Source of the DNA: Bacteroidales bacterium
Lineage (GTDB): Bacteria; Bacteroidota; Bacteroidia; Bacteroidales; UBA12077
DNA length: 64,000 nucleotides
Direction of reading: 5' to 3'
Assembly: GCA_016342685.1 (NCBI GenBank)
Contig: JAEINU010000006.1
Location: forward strand, 95,916 to 159,915
Shown: one piece after another, positions 8,630-17,484 of the stretch
How positions within the stretch are numbered: position 1 is the stretch's first letter
Layout of the letters: each line of letters begins with the position of its first letter
The notes under the pieces: generated by a model
Seen by the model: the letters and a program-made list of their open reading frames with translations, nothing else
Told to the model about the DNA's origin: nothing
Databases searched by the model: none
Made by a program: the position numbers and the translations under genes

Positions 8630-8881
8630 GTGAAGAAAGTGGTAGATCTAGTTTTGGAAGGGGCTTTTGATGGTTTTTGCAAAAATATTTCAAGCCAAGA
8701 TAATAATATAGTTTTATTTTCAGACTTGCATTTAAATCAAGATGTTTTTGATTTAATAATTGCACGTGTTGAGATGGTCTTAAATATCAATATTTTTCCT
8801 AAAAGATTAAATAAGAATTCTACTTTAGGAGATTTTAGGCAACTTGTTGAAAATGCTTATAATCATAAATATGGTTCATAA
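8630..8881 (+). CDS. Acyl-carrier-protein-like small protein lacking the carrier serine
   Basis: The 83-residue product begins at a GTG; no in-frame ATG lies between the upstream stop (8516-8518) and this codon. The pattern DLHLNQDVFDLI, then VEMVLNINIF, then TLGDFRQLVE lines up with ACP helices II-IV (DLGLDSL, LEEEFGIEI, TVGDxVxYI), with equal spacing from the DSL position to the GIEI-like segment. The serine that receives phosphopantetheine is Gln here, so the protein should not carry acyl chains by the usual route. It may be an ACP-derived structural or regulatory protein. The resemblance was judged by eye and the true start may lie slightly upstream. It ends 8 nt from the convergent rsmI. 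Confidence 0.5.
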   Translation: MKKVVDLVLEGAFDGFCKNISSQDNNIVLFSDLHLNQDVFDLIIARVEMVLNINIFPKRLNKNSTLGDFRQLVENAYNHKYGS

Positions 8882-8889
8882 ACCTTATT

Positions 8890-9594
8890 TCATTCTTCTT
8901 TATCAGAATTAGATTTTTTAAAACTCGACAAACCTTCAACAACAATTACAATTTCACCTTTTATTGTAGCAGTTGTATAATATTCAATTATTTCTTGGAG
9001 TGTACCACGAATATTTTCTTCATGAATTTTAGTTAATTCACGCGAAACGCTAGCTTTTCTATCTCTACCAAAAACTTCTGCAAACTGATTTAATGCTTTT
9101 AAAAGTCGATGTGGGGATTCATAAAAAATCATTGTCTTTTGTTCTTCAGCGAGTTCTCCAAGTCTTTTTTGTCTTCCTTTTTTCTGTGGTAAGAAACCCT
9201 CAAATGTAAAACGATCGTTAGGTAAGCCAGAGTTTACTAGCGCAGGAATAAATGCTGTAGCTCCTGGTAAACATTCTATTTCGACATCTTCTTCAGCACA
9301 TGCGCGAGCAATTAAAAACCCAGGATCAGATATTGCAGGAGTTCCTGCATCCGAAACTAGAGCAATGGTTTCTCCCGATTTGATTCTATTTACGATAGAA
9401 GGAATGGATTTATGTTCATTAAATTTATGATGAGGCATTACTGGCTTGTTAATCTCATAGTGTTTAAGCAAGATGCCCGTTTTTCGCGTATCTTCAGCCA
9501 GAATTAAATCTACTTCTTTTAATATTCGAATTGCTCTTAAAGTAATGTCTTCAAGGTTTCCAATTGGTGTTGGTACTATATATAATTTGCCCAT
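8890..9594 (-). CDS. rsmI: 16S rRNA (cytidine(1402)-2'-O)-methyltransferase
   Basis: The 234-residue protein begins LYIVPTPIGNLEDITLRA, the standard RsmI start, followed by LILAEDTRKT, VSDAGTPAISDPG with the SAM-binding loop, and FIPALVNSGLP with FEGFLP. The length and tetrapyrrole-methylase-type fold fit the family. RsmI adds the 2'-O-methyl group of m4Cm1402 in the ribosomal P site. A C-terminal Lys/Ser/Glu tail of about 12 residues is probably disordered. The gene stands alone, convergent with the ACP-like gene. Confidence 0.95.
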   Translation of the reverse strand: MGKLYIVPTPIGNLEDITLRAIRILKEVDLILAEDTRKTGILLKHYEINKPVMPHHKFNEHKSIPSIVNRIKSGETIALVSDAGTPAISDPGFLIARACAEEDVEIECLPGATAFIPALVNSGLPNDRFTFEGFLPQKKGRQKRLGELAEEQKTMIFYESPHRLLKALNQFAEVFGRDRKASVSRELTKIHEENIRGTLQEIIEYYTTATIKGEIVIVVEGLSSFKKSNSDKEE

Positions 9595-10181
9595 AAAAAG
9601 CCTGATTATTTTTTTTGATAAAGGTATAAAAATTGAGTTAGCTTACAGTCTGATTTGTTTAGAATTCGTGTTTGTATTGTCAGGAATTAAGTTAAAAAAG
9701 AATTTAAATCTGATTGTTTTCTGATATTTCTAGAAGTTTATTAGATGTTTTCCACTTTATTAAGGTCGCACGAAGCTTTAATTTGTGTTCAAAAGAATGT
9801 ATTTGTTTGCTTGATTTTGCCATAATCGTTCGGGAAATATGTACATTTTTAAATTGTAAATCTTTATACATTTTTTTAATTTATCATTTTAATGATCTTT
9901 TGATATTAATATGAATGCCATGCAATATTGAAATGTATGGTGTCATTCTTTTTTATTAAATGATTTATCGATTAATATAAAATTACCCTAAAAGCAAGAG
10001 TGGAGAAAGTATTATTTAGATTTCTATTTCCATTCCAAATATGATACATGTCATGCTTTTCAATTCATAACAGTAGTAAATAATATTTGTTAAACGGGTA
10101 ATATGTTGTAATTTGTAAAGTGTGCTATTCTAGTTGCTTATAGTATTGTTAAGAAGTGTTTTTATTAAAGTAGGAGGTGTT
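9595..10181. other. 587-bp gap with little recognisable content
   Basis: No well-supported gene is seen. An imperfect inverted repeat (GAATGCCAT near 9912 and ATGGTGTCATTC near 9937, followed by T-rich DNA) could be a hairpin. A 39-codon frame on the minus strand at 9704-9823, starting ATG with an amphipathic Lys-rich sequence, is possible but has no clear promoter or ribosome-binding site. Confidence 0.4.
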
Positions 10182-11018
10182 ATGGATTTGATTAAAACTA
10201 AAAAAGTAAAACTTAGGGCTAAAAGAGTATTTCTAAAAAAAGGCACTTGTTCTCATGCATTCTTTTATATTTTAAATAGAGAATTCGGACATCCAAAACC
10301 ACACGAAGAACGAGCTATTGATCCATTGGCTGGGGGAATACTACAGCAAGGATACCAGTGTGGAATGCTATGGGGAGCATCAATGGCTGTAGGGGCTGAG
10401 TCTTTCCGCCGCCATAAAGATGTTAGTAAGGCAATTGGGCTTGCAATAAAAGCAACACAGCACATTATGAAATCTTTTAACGATAGAACAAAGTGTATTG
10501 AATGCGAGGATTTTACAAAAACAGATTTCAAGAATAAATGGAGTTTCGCCAAATATATGTTTTCAGGAAAGTTTTTATCTTGTTATAAACTTGCCGAAAA
10601 TTGGGCTCCCGAAGCAATTAAAGCTGCCCATGAAGGATTGGAATTAGATCAAAATGATTCGAGCCAACAAGCCATTAGTTGTGCTTCTGAGGTTGTTCGA
10701 AAAATGGGAGGAAGTGAAGAAGAAATGGTTATGGTAGCCGGTTTTGCTGGAGGGCTTGGTTTAAGTGGGAGTGGATGTGGGGCATTGAGCGCTTCTATCT
10801 GGAAAACTATTCTGGAGCTAGTTAAAAAAGAAAGCTGGAAATACTCGATGTCTGATCCTAATTCGGAGAAAATTATTCAAAACTTCTTTCAAGAAACCGA
10901 TTATAAAATGGAATGCAACGATATATGTGGAATGTTTTTTAAGACTATAGACGAACACTCCGAGTTCATTAAAAATGGTGGTTGTAACAAGTTAATTGAT
11001 ATACTTGCTAACAACTAA
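10182..11018 (+). CDS. C_GCAxxG_C_C-family protein with a duplicated module
   Basis: The start chosen is the ATG at 10182, which has AGGAGG at 10172-10177; an upstream TTG frame at 10134 has no such support. The 278-residue protein contains GLGLSGSGCGALSASIW (about 200-216), the hallmark of the C_GCAxxG_C_C family, and cysteines in the C-terminal part (CNDICG, GGCNK). A related module appears earlier: CSHAFFYI, then AGGILQQGYQCGMLWGASMAVG (about 50-71). The cysteine set suggests a redox or metal-binding role, but the family has no firmly established general activity. It is convergent with the gene at 11050, with 31 nt between the stops and no clear terminator. Confidence 0.75.
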   Translation: MDLIKTKKVKLRAKRVFLKKGTCSHAFFYILNREFGHPKPHEERAIDPLAGGILQQGYQCGMLWGASMAVGAESFRRHKDVSKAIGLAIKATQHIMKSFNDRTKCIECEDFTKTDFKNKWSFAKYMFSGKFLSCYKLAENWAPEAIKAAHEGLELDQNDSSQQAISCASEVVRKMGGSEEEMVMVAGFAGGLGLSGSGCGALSASIWKTILELVKKESWKYSMSDPNSEKIIQNFFQETDYKMECNDICGMFFKTIDEHSEFIKNGGCNKLIDILANN

Positions 11019-11049
11019 TTGTAGTTGTTTATAGCCATTTTACTATAGC

Positions 11050-11808
11050 TTACAAGTATTTTCTTCGCACAAGTTCTGTCAATCGAATAAAGTTTGCATC
11101 TTCTGCATCCCAATCGAAGTTTTCGTTTAGAAAGACAATCGCATTTTCAAATGTGTCGAAGTTATTTAATACTTGAATCGTTTCATTGTAATGATCCTTG
11201 TTGTTATCAAAAAGCTCACGAATAAAAATGAATTTGTCGTTCAATCCAATTGCAGTATTAATATCTTTAATTGGTTTTGAATTCATTTTTGTTGACATGT
11301 CGTTTTTTGAACCATTTTTTGCAATATTATCATGTACAAATTTCTTTGTTTGAAACTTGTCGGCAACAATTTCTGATGACCCATTCGTCGATTTTGATTC
11401 TGTTATTATTTCTTTCTTAGATGGAGTTTCAATAATAAATTCGGGTTCTGCTACAGGTTCAGTTGTTTCTTGTTCAGATTGATTTTCAATTTTTTTAACC
11501 TGATTTTCTTGACTTGGATCTTGTGTCGATATTTCTTTTTCTTTTATTTGAATATCTTCCTTTAGTACTTTTTTTTGTTGCTGAATAGTTTGTTTGGTAA
11601 TTGTTGATATCTCTTTTTCCTGATTATCAGACGTGTAGATTTCTTTCGAATTAAATTTTAAGAATAACTCGTAAAGATTTCTTACTTTTGAAAGAGCAAG
11701 ATCAATATCTAGTTGATGAAATTTATTGGTATTTTCAAATCGGTTAACGATTGAATATATATCTTGAATATCTTCTTTAAGATTGTTGATTGTTTCGTTT
11801 TTGTCCAT
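11050..11808 (-). CDS. Conserved Bacteroidota protein of unknown function
   Basis: The 252-residue protein has three parts: a helical N-terminus (about 1-60, DIYSIVNRFENTNKFHQLDIDL), a long Glu/Lys/Gln/Ser-rich linker (about 70-185) without predicted structure, and a compact C-terminal domain (about 190-252) containing KFIFIRELFDNNKDHYNE and FDTFENAIVFLNENFDW. I do not recognise a named family, although the C-terminal domain looks like one seen in many Bacteroidota genomes. I prefer the ATG at 11808 to the one at 11832, because TATTTTTG at 11837-11830 looks like the -7 element and would place transcription start inside the longer form. It is divergent from tdk. Confidence 0.65.
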   Translation of the reverse strand: MDKNETINNLKEDIQDIYSIVNRFENTNKFHQLDIDLALSKVRNLYELFLKFNSKEIYTSDNQEKEISTITKQTIQQQKKVLKEDIQIKEKEISTQDPSQENQVKKIENQSEQETTEPVAEPEFIIETPSKKEIITESKSTNGSSEIVADKFQTKKFVHDNIAKNGSKNDMSTKMNSKPIKDINTAIGLNDKFIFIRELFDNNKDHYNETIQVLNNFDTFENAIVFLNENFDWDAEDANFIRLTELVRRKYL

Positions 11809-11865
11809 GGCATTACGATATTTATTTTGCAAAAATAACGATAATAGTTTACAATTTGGTATAAG

Positions 11866-12453
11866 ATGTTTTTCGAAGGTACAAATAAAAAGAGTAAAAA
11901 TAGAGGCTGGGTTGAGGTTATATGCGGCTCGATGTTCTCTGGTAAAACAGAAGAATTAATTCGCAGATTAAAGAGAGCCGAATACGCAAAATTAAAAGTA
12001 GAAATATTTAAACCATTAATTGATACTCGATATTCCGAAGAAGATGTTGTATCGCACGATTCAACAACAATTCGATCAACGCCAGTTGAGTCTTCTGGTA
12101 ATATATTGCTATTAACTGGCGATGTTGATGTTGTAGGAATTGACGAAGCACAGTTTTTTGATAACAATTTAGTTGAGGTTTGCAATCAGTTGGCAAATAG
12201 CGGAATTCGAGTAATTGTGGCAGGTTTAGATATGGATTATTTAGGAAAACCTTTTGGCCCGATTCCTGCATTAATGGCCGAAGCCGAATATCTAACAAAG
12301 GTTCATGCAATTTGTATGACCTGTGGAAACTTAGCTCAATATTCGCATCGTATAGCTAAAAGTGATAAATTGGTATTGCTTGGAGAAACCGATGAATACG
12401 AACCTTTATGTAGAGTTTGCTATAATAAAGTAATGAGCGAGACGAATTCATGA
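11866..12453 (+). CDS. tdk: Thymidine kinase
   Basis: The 195-residue protein is a type II thymidine kinase. It has the P-loop [12 protein letters not shown] (about 21-32), the catalytic region [11 protein letters not shown], the substrate-binding lasso [13 protein letters not shown], and two CxxC pairs (CMTCG and CRVCY) that bind the structural zinc. It phosphorylates thymidine to dTMP in the salvage pathway. The stop codon overlaps the start of the murF-alr fusion by 4 nt (ATGA), so the two are translationally coupled. The intergenic space to the divergent upstream gene is under 60 bp and holds both promoters. Confidence 0.96.
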   Translation: MFFEGTNKKSKNRGWVEVICGSMFSGKTEELIRRLKRAEYAKLKVEIFKPLIDTRYSEEDVVSHDSTTIRSTPVESSGNILLLTGDVDVVGIDEAQFFDNNLVEVCNQLANSGIRVIVAGLDMDYLGKPFGPIPALMAEAEYLTKVHAICMTCGNLAQYSHRIAKSDKLVLLGETDEYEPLCRVCYNKVMSETNS

Positions 12454-14912
12454 TCTACAAAATTTCGGAAATATCAACAATTATTAATGCACAATCAGAT
12501 GTAAAAGAAGATTGTGATATAGAATATATTTTAATTGATTCCCGAAATGCAATTACAACCCAAAAAACAATTTTCTTTGCCATCAATGGCGATCGTCACG
12601 ATGGTCATGACTACATAGTAGAACTTTTTAAAAAGGGTATCCGCAACTTTGTAGTGGAGTATATGCCGAAAAATTTTAATGAATTAGGCGATTGTAATTT
12701 TCTAGTTGTTGATGATTCTTTAAAAGCATTGCAAAGATTAGCAAGTTTTCATCGCAGAAAATTTACCTATCCAGTTATTGGAATTACTGGCAGTAATGGT
12801 AAAACAATTGTAAAAGAATGGTTGTATCATTTATTGCAAACCGAAAAAAGAATTGTAAGAAATCCTAAAAGTTATAATTCTCAAATCGGAGTGCCATTAT
12901 CGGTTTTGTTAATGAGTGAATCGTTTGATTTAGGAATTTTCGAGGCAGGAATTTCATTGCCTGATGAAATGGTGAATCTGGAAAAAATACTTGCTCCAGA
13001 TATTGGATTAATAACAAATATTGGAACTGCTCATCAAGAAAATTTTGCTGATTTAGCACAAAAGACTCAGGAAAAATTGAAATTGTTTGTCAATTCTAAA
13101 TTCGTTGTTTATTGCAAGGATCATGATTTGATTCACAATCAAATACAGAGTGATTCTATAATTTCAAAAAAGAAATTATTTACCTGGTCGGAAAAAACAG
13201 ACGCCGATTTGAAAATAGTTTCGAAGGAGATATCTGAGAAAAACGCATTGGTCACCTATCAATATAAAAATCAGGAATCAACTATTAAGATTCCTTTTGT
13301 CGATCAGGCTTCTATCGAAGACGCAATACATGTTTTGGCTTTAGTTTGCGCCTTAGGTTTAAATCCACTTAATTTTGCTCAACAATTTGAATCTTTAACT
13401 TCAATTGCCATGCGGTTGGAGCTTAAAAGTGGAGTTAATAATTGCACACTAATTAATGATAGTTATAATTCTGATTTAAATTCTTTGAGTATAGCTCTGA
13501 ACTATTTAAATCAGCAAAATCAGCATAAAAAGAAGACCTTAGTTTTATCGGATATCTTCCAAAGTGGAAAGTCCGATAAAGAATTATACTCCGAAATAGC
13601 AGGAATGCTTTCTAAATTTAAGATCGACAGGCTTATTGGAGTTGGAGAAGCTATTTCGAAACAATCTGATTTATTTAAGTTAGAAAAGCAATTGTTTTTA
13701 ACAACAGAAGAGTTTCTCGAAAATATAGCAGAAAAGTATTTTTATGATGAAGCCATTCTTTTAAAGGGGTCGAGAAGTTTTTGTTTCGAGAAAATATCAA
13801 AAGCTATTGAAGAGAAAGTTCATCGTACAATTCTTGAAATTAATCTTAATGCTTTAGTTCATAATTTAAATCAATTTAAAGCGAAGCTTTTACCGAAAAC
13901 AAAAATAATGGTAATGGTTAAAGCTTTATCTTATGGCATTGGAACACACGAAATTGCTAATATTTTGCAATATCAAGGGGTCGATTATTTGGGTGTTGCT
14001 TTTGCCGATGAGGGCGTTGCATTAAGACAGGCGGGAATTAAAACCCCGATTATAGTAATGAATCCTGAAAGCAATAGTTTTGATTCGATGCTTGAATACA
14101 ATTTGGAGCCTGAGATATATAACTTTAAGGTTTTAAAGCAATTTGTTTTAAGTGTTTCAAGTAAAAGCTTGAGCAATTATCCAATACATATTAAGATTGA
14201 TTCGGGAATGCATCGCTTAGGTTTTGTACCCGATGAAACAGAACGATTAATTTCGGAACTTAAAGAATCAAATAAAATAAGAGTATCGTCTATATTTTCG
14301 CATTTGGCAGCCAGCGACGAAGAAACACATGATGCATTTACACGGGAGCAGATTAACTTATTCGAAAGTACAAGTAATAAAATTATTCAAGAATTAGAAT
14401 ACCCGGTTATACGACATATCTTAAATTCAGCAGGAATAGAACGTTTTCCCAATGCTCAATTCGAAATGGTTCGTTTGGGAATTGGCTTATATGGAATATC
14501 AACGGTTGATCAAAATCAACTAGAAATAGTCAGTACATTAAAAAGTACTGTAATTCAAATTAAGCAGGTTTATAAGGACGAAACGGTGGGTTATAGCAGA
14601 AAGGCTAAGGCTCATATTGATATTACAATAGCAGTTATTCCAATTGGATATGCTGATGGGTTGGATAGACGACTAGGAAATGGAAATGGTAATTTTTTCA
14701 TTAATGGCTGCTATGTTCCAATTATTGGGAATGTGTGTATGGACATGTGTATGGTCGATATAACTGATTGTAATATTCATGAAGGTGACGAGGTAATCAT
14801 TTTCGGAAAAGAAAGATCTGTACTTGAGCTCGCAAAATTATTAAATACCATACCCTACGAAATCTTTACAAGTATTTCTACAAGAGTAAAGAGAGTATAT
14901 TTTCAGGAATAA
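12450..14912 (+). CDS. murF-alr: Bifunctional UDP-MurNAc-tripeptide:D-Ala-D-Ala ligase / alanine racemase
   Basis: The 820-residue protein fuses two peptidoglycan-precursor enzymes, a fusion known in Bacteroidota. The MurF half (about 1-455) has the ATP loop [14 protein letters not shown] near residue 112 and the usual Mur-ligase SYNSDLNSL and DSYN-type region. The alanine racemase half (about 455-820) starts [15 protein letters not shown], has the pyridoxal-phosphate lysine Lys491 in [10 protein letters not shown], and the second catalytic tyrosine in [10 protein letters not shown], followed by [14 protein letters not shown]. One chain therefore makes D-alanine and adds D-Ala-D-Ala to the precursor. 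Pairing with tdk by a 4-nt overlap is not functionally obvious. Confidence 0.96.
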   Translation: MIYKISEISTIINAQSDVKEDCDIEYILIDSRNAITTQKTIFFAINGDRHDGHDYIVELFKKGIRNFVVEYMPKNFNELGDCNFLVVDDSLKALQRLASFHRRKFTYPVIGITGSNGKTIVKEWLYHLLQTEKRIVRNPKSYNSQIGVPLSVLLMSESFDLGIFEAGISLPDEMVNLEKILAPDIGLITNIGTAHQENFADLAQKTQEKLKLFVNSKFVVYCKDHDLIHNQIQSDSIISKKKLFTWSEKTDADLKIVSKEISEKNALVTYQYKNQESTIKIPFVDQASIEDAIHVLALVCALGLNPLNFAQQFESLTSIAMRLELKSGVNNCTLINDSYNSDLNSLSIALNYLNQQNQHKKKTLVLSDIFQSGKSDKELYSEIAGMLSKFKIDRLIGVGEAISKQSDLFKLEKQLFLTTEEFLENIAEKYFYDEAILLKGSRSFCFEKISKAIEEKVHRTILEINLNALVHNLNQFKAKLLPKTKIMVMVKALSYGIGTHEIANILQYQGVDYLGVAFADEGVALRQAGIKTPIIVMNPESNSFDSMLEYNLEPEIYNFKVLKQFVLSVSSKSLSNYPIHIKIDSGMHRLGFVPDETERLISELKESNKIRVSSIFSHLAASDEETHDAFTREQINLFESTSNKIIQELEYPVIRHILNSAGIERFPNAQFEMVRLGIGLYGISTVDQNQLEIVSTLKSTVIQIKQVYKDETVGYSRKAKAHIDITIAVIPIGYADGLDRRLGNGNGNFFINGCYVPIIGNVCMDMCMVDITDCNIHEGDEVIIFGKERSVLELAKLLNTIPYEIFTSISTRVKRVYFQE

Positions 14913-15143
14913 CTTTTCCACAATTTGATATGTGTTGAACTTATTTAGAATCTCGATTGTTTAAAACTCAGCAATCCTTTAATATCTAAAGTTTTGTGTA
15001 GTTTATTAATTTAGATTTTAGTTCGAACTATAGCGCTGAATTACGTGATTTGCTCGTAAAGCGTTATATGTCCTTTGATTCAAGTTAAAATTTGTTTTAA
15101 TTTGCCGCTTGATTTCAAAGACGCTTTATAAGTTCTGATTCTT

Positions 15144-16580
15144 ATGGAATATCGATATCTAAAAATATATATCATTCTTACTTTACTTTTCGTGATTACT
15201 GTTATTACGGTGAGTGTGCGTCTCGATTTGTTTGGTGCGATTAAAGTTCCAAAAGAAATCGTTTCAAGCAATGTTAAGAAGGAAATAGAGGAGATATTTT
15301 CTCAAGATAAAGCACGAGCGATAGATTCTGTAATGCAAATTAAATCCTCAAAATCTTATTTTAATGGCAATGTGTTGGTTGCTTATAAAGGGAATTGTAT
15401 TTATAATGAATCGTTTGGTTATGCTGATTTAAAGCGAAGAAAGAATCTTAAGAAGGATGATATTTTTCAATTAGCATCAGTAAGTAAGCAATTTACTGCA
15501 ATGTCTATAATGATGTTAAAGGAGCAAAATAAACTGAGTTACGATGATTCAGTAACAAAGTATATTCCCGAATTTCCTTATCCACGAGTGACCGTTCGAA
15601 TGCTCTTAAATCATACATCGGGTTTGCCAAATTATTATTGGTTAGTTGAGCATCATTGGAATAAGAAAGGAGCCCCGGTAAATGAAGATGTCATAAAGTT
15701 GTTGGCAAAACATAAATTGGGTCTATATTTTACCCCTGGTCGACGTTGGGATTATTCAAATACTGGTTATGTTGTATTGGCTTCAATTACTGAACGAATT
15801 TCGGGAAAGAATTTTGATGATTTTATGCACGAAAATGTATTTGCTCCTTTGAAAATGAATAATTCTTTTGTGTATAGTCGTTCTATTGATAAAAAGGATA
15901 AAGATCGTTTAATTGGATATTATTATCGAGGAAGAAGATATAGGATGATTCCTGAAACAATTAACGATGGTACGGTTGGCGATAAAGGGGTTTATTCAAC
16001 CACCGAAGATTTATTTAAGTGGGATCAGGCTCTTTACGATAACCTATTGGTTTCTGAAGAAACAATTAATGAAGCAATTTCTACATTTAAGCTTCGCAAT
16101 AAATATGAAATTCCTTATGGTTTTGGTTTCAGAATTAAAACTCGAAACAATAAGAAAATTGCTTATCATCACGGAAAATGGAATGGTTTCAGAACAAGTA
16201 TTTTAAGATATGTCGAAGATACAAATACAATAATCGTATTAAATCACACATCAACTTCGCTTAATAATTCAATAATTCGTGAAATTCAAAATATATTGGA
16301 CGGTACCGTTAGCGATGATTTAACACATGAAGTAATTGCTACAATCCTTGATGATGGGATGGAAGGAGCTCTGGAATTTTATTTTAAGAAATCGCTTGGT
16401 CAGAATTTAAAGTTGGATACACTAAAAATTGCTAAGGCCAGTCAGATACTATATGATACGAATAATCCTATTGCTGCAAAACAACTGGCTGTTTTTAATG
16501 AGATGTATTTGAGTGGGGAGCTTGATACAAGTTCAATGAGCGATAAGGTTTTTCTTGAAACTTTATCTTTAAGGAAATAA
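15144..16580 (+). CDS. Serine hydrolase, class C beta-lactamase/penicillin-binding fold
   Basis: The 478-residue protein has an N-terminal membrane anchor or signal (about 5-27) and then a beta-lactamase/S12 domain. The nucleophile motif SxxK is SVSKQF (about residues 113-118), the YxN motif is YSNTGY, and HHGKWNGF stands in for the KTG-like third motif. The last about 100 residues, after the domain, are helical and not assigned. Family members act on cell-wall peptides, esters or amides; most relatives of this type in Bacteroidota have no known substrate. A bidirectional terminator follows. About 230 nt of non-coding DNA precede it, with no clear promoter. Confidence 0.85.
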   Translation: MEYRYLKIYIILTLLFVITVITVSVRLDLFGAIKVPKEIVSSNVKKEIEEIFSQDKARAIDSVMQIKSSKSYFNGNVLVAYKGNCIYNESFGYADLKRRKNLKKDDIFQLASVSKQFTAMSIMMLKEQNKLSYDDSVTKYIPEFPYPRVTVRMLLNHTSGLPNYYWLVEHHWNKKGAPVNEDVIKLLAKHKLGLYFTPGRRWDYSNTGYVVLASITERISGKNFDDFMHENVFAPLKMNNSFVYSRSIDKKDKDRLIGYYYRGRRYRMIPETINDGTVGDKGVYSTTEDLFKWDQALYDNLLVSEETINEAISTFKLRNKYEIPYGFGFRIKTRNNKKIAYHHGKWNGFRTSILRYVEDTNTIIVLNHTSTSLNNSIIREIQNILDGTVSDDLTHEVIATILDDGMEGALEFYFKKSLGQNLKLDTLKIAKASQILYDTNNPIAAKQLAVFNEMYLSGELDTSSMSDKVFLETLSLRK

Positions 16581-16590
16581 CTACTACAAA

Positions 16591-16619
16591 AAAATGCCTA
16601 ATTCATTATTAGGCATTTT
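16591..16619. terminator. Bidirectional terminator between the serine hydrolase and Crp/Fnr genes
   Basis: AAAATGCCTAAT at 16591-16602 pairs perfectly with ATTAGGCATTTT at 16608-16619 around a 5-nt loop. A-rich and T-rich flanks would let it stop transcription from both convergent genes. Confidence 0.85.
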
Positions 16620-16642
16620 GTATATTTAATTTCAGATGTTTT

Positions 16643-17335
16643 TTATCCTAATTCACTAATTCTTTCTAATCCTTTTAGATCCAGAATTTTAATTTTTCTT
16701 CCATCAAGAGCAATAATCTTTTCGCTTGCAAAGGTAGAAAGTGTTCTAATGGCATTCGAAGTTGTCATGTTTGATAGGTTTGCAATATCTTCTCTGGATA
16801 AATAAACCTTTATTGTTGCAGCATCTTCTTCTAAACCGTAGGTGTCCTTTAAGAAAAGCAGAGATTCGGATAAACGACCGCGAATATGTTTTTGAGTTAA
16901 GGTAACCGTTCTATTGTTTGAGAATCCAAGTTCAGAAGCCAACGATCGTATAATGCTAAACGATAAATCTGAATTTGATGTAAGTAATTTATAAAGTGTT
17001 TCTTTTTCTATGGTACAAATAACACTGTCTTCGATTGCTTCTGCCGAAGCCAAATAATTTTGATCGGCAAATAAAGCTCTATATCCAATAAAACCAACAG
17101 GCTTAGCCATTCGAACAATTTGTTCTCGACCACCAACGCCTTCTTTAAATATTTTCACCTTACCTTTCGAAAGACAGATTAAACCATTCGGCTTGTCGCC
17201 TTCTTTGTAAATAATATCGTTTTTCTTGTAATAAGTGCAGGTGCTATGTTTTTTTAATTGTTCTTTCTCATCATCATTAAGAACACTAAAAATAGACATC
17301 TGATTATCAATAATGTTGTGACATTCAATATTCAT
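16643..17335 (-). CDS. Crp/Fnr-family transcriptional regulator
   Basis: The 230-residue protein has a cyclic-nucleotide-binding-type beta-roll (about 15-130) with NDIIYKEGDKPNGLICLSKGKVKIF and a C-terminal winged helix (about 155-215) containing YLSREDIANLSNMTTSNAIRTLSTF as the recognition region. There is no N-terminal cysteine cluster of the FNR type (only Cys4, Cys32 and a few others), so an iron-sulfur oxygen sensor is unlikely. The effector is unknown. It is probably autoregulated, because a symmetric site overlaps its predicted transcription start. Convergent with the serine hydrolase and followed by a terminator, it is monocistronic. Confidence 0.9.
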   Translation of the reverse strand: MNIECHNIIDNQMSIFSVLNDDEKEQLKKHSTCTYYKKNDIIYKEGDKPNGLICLSKGKVKIFKEGVGGREQIVRMAKPVGFIGYRALFADQNYLASAEAIEDSVICTIEKETLYKLLTSNSDLSFSIIRSLASELGFSNNRTVTLTQKHIRGRLSESLLFLKDTYGLEEDAATIKVYLSREDIANLSNMTTSNAIRTLSTFASEKIIALDGRKIKILDLKGLERISELG

Positions 17336-17356
17336 CTATCGTGGATTTATTGCATT

Positions 17357-17380
17357 TATGTTAAATAACATACAAATGTA
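17357..17380 (-). promoter_or_regulatory. Promoter -7 element and overlapping palindrome of the Crp/Fnr gene
   Basis: On the minus strand TACATTTG (17380-17373) fits the TAnnTTTG element. Next to it TATGTTA, two bases, TAACATA (17357-17372) is a perfect inverted repeat that would cover the transcription start about 7 nt downstream. This suggests autorepression. I see no convincing -33 element. Confidence 0.5.
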
Positions 17381-17484
17381 TATAATTCGTATAAAATTAT
17401 AAAACTTTTTCCTTAAAATAAGGATTTAATTTATTTTCTGACGAAAATAACATCGAATAGTTTAAACCTTGTAATGAATTGATA

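Noticed and set aside
9473..9914. Plus-strand frames over the end of rsmI and in the gap
   Set aside because: Overlap with rsmI on the other strand, no initiation signal and no recognisable protein pattern.
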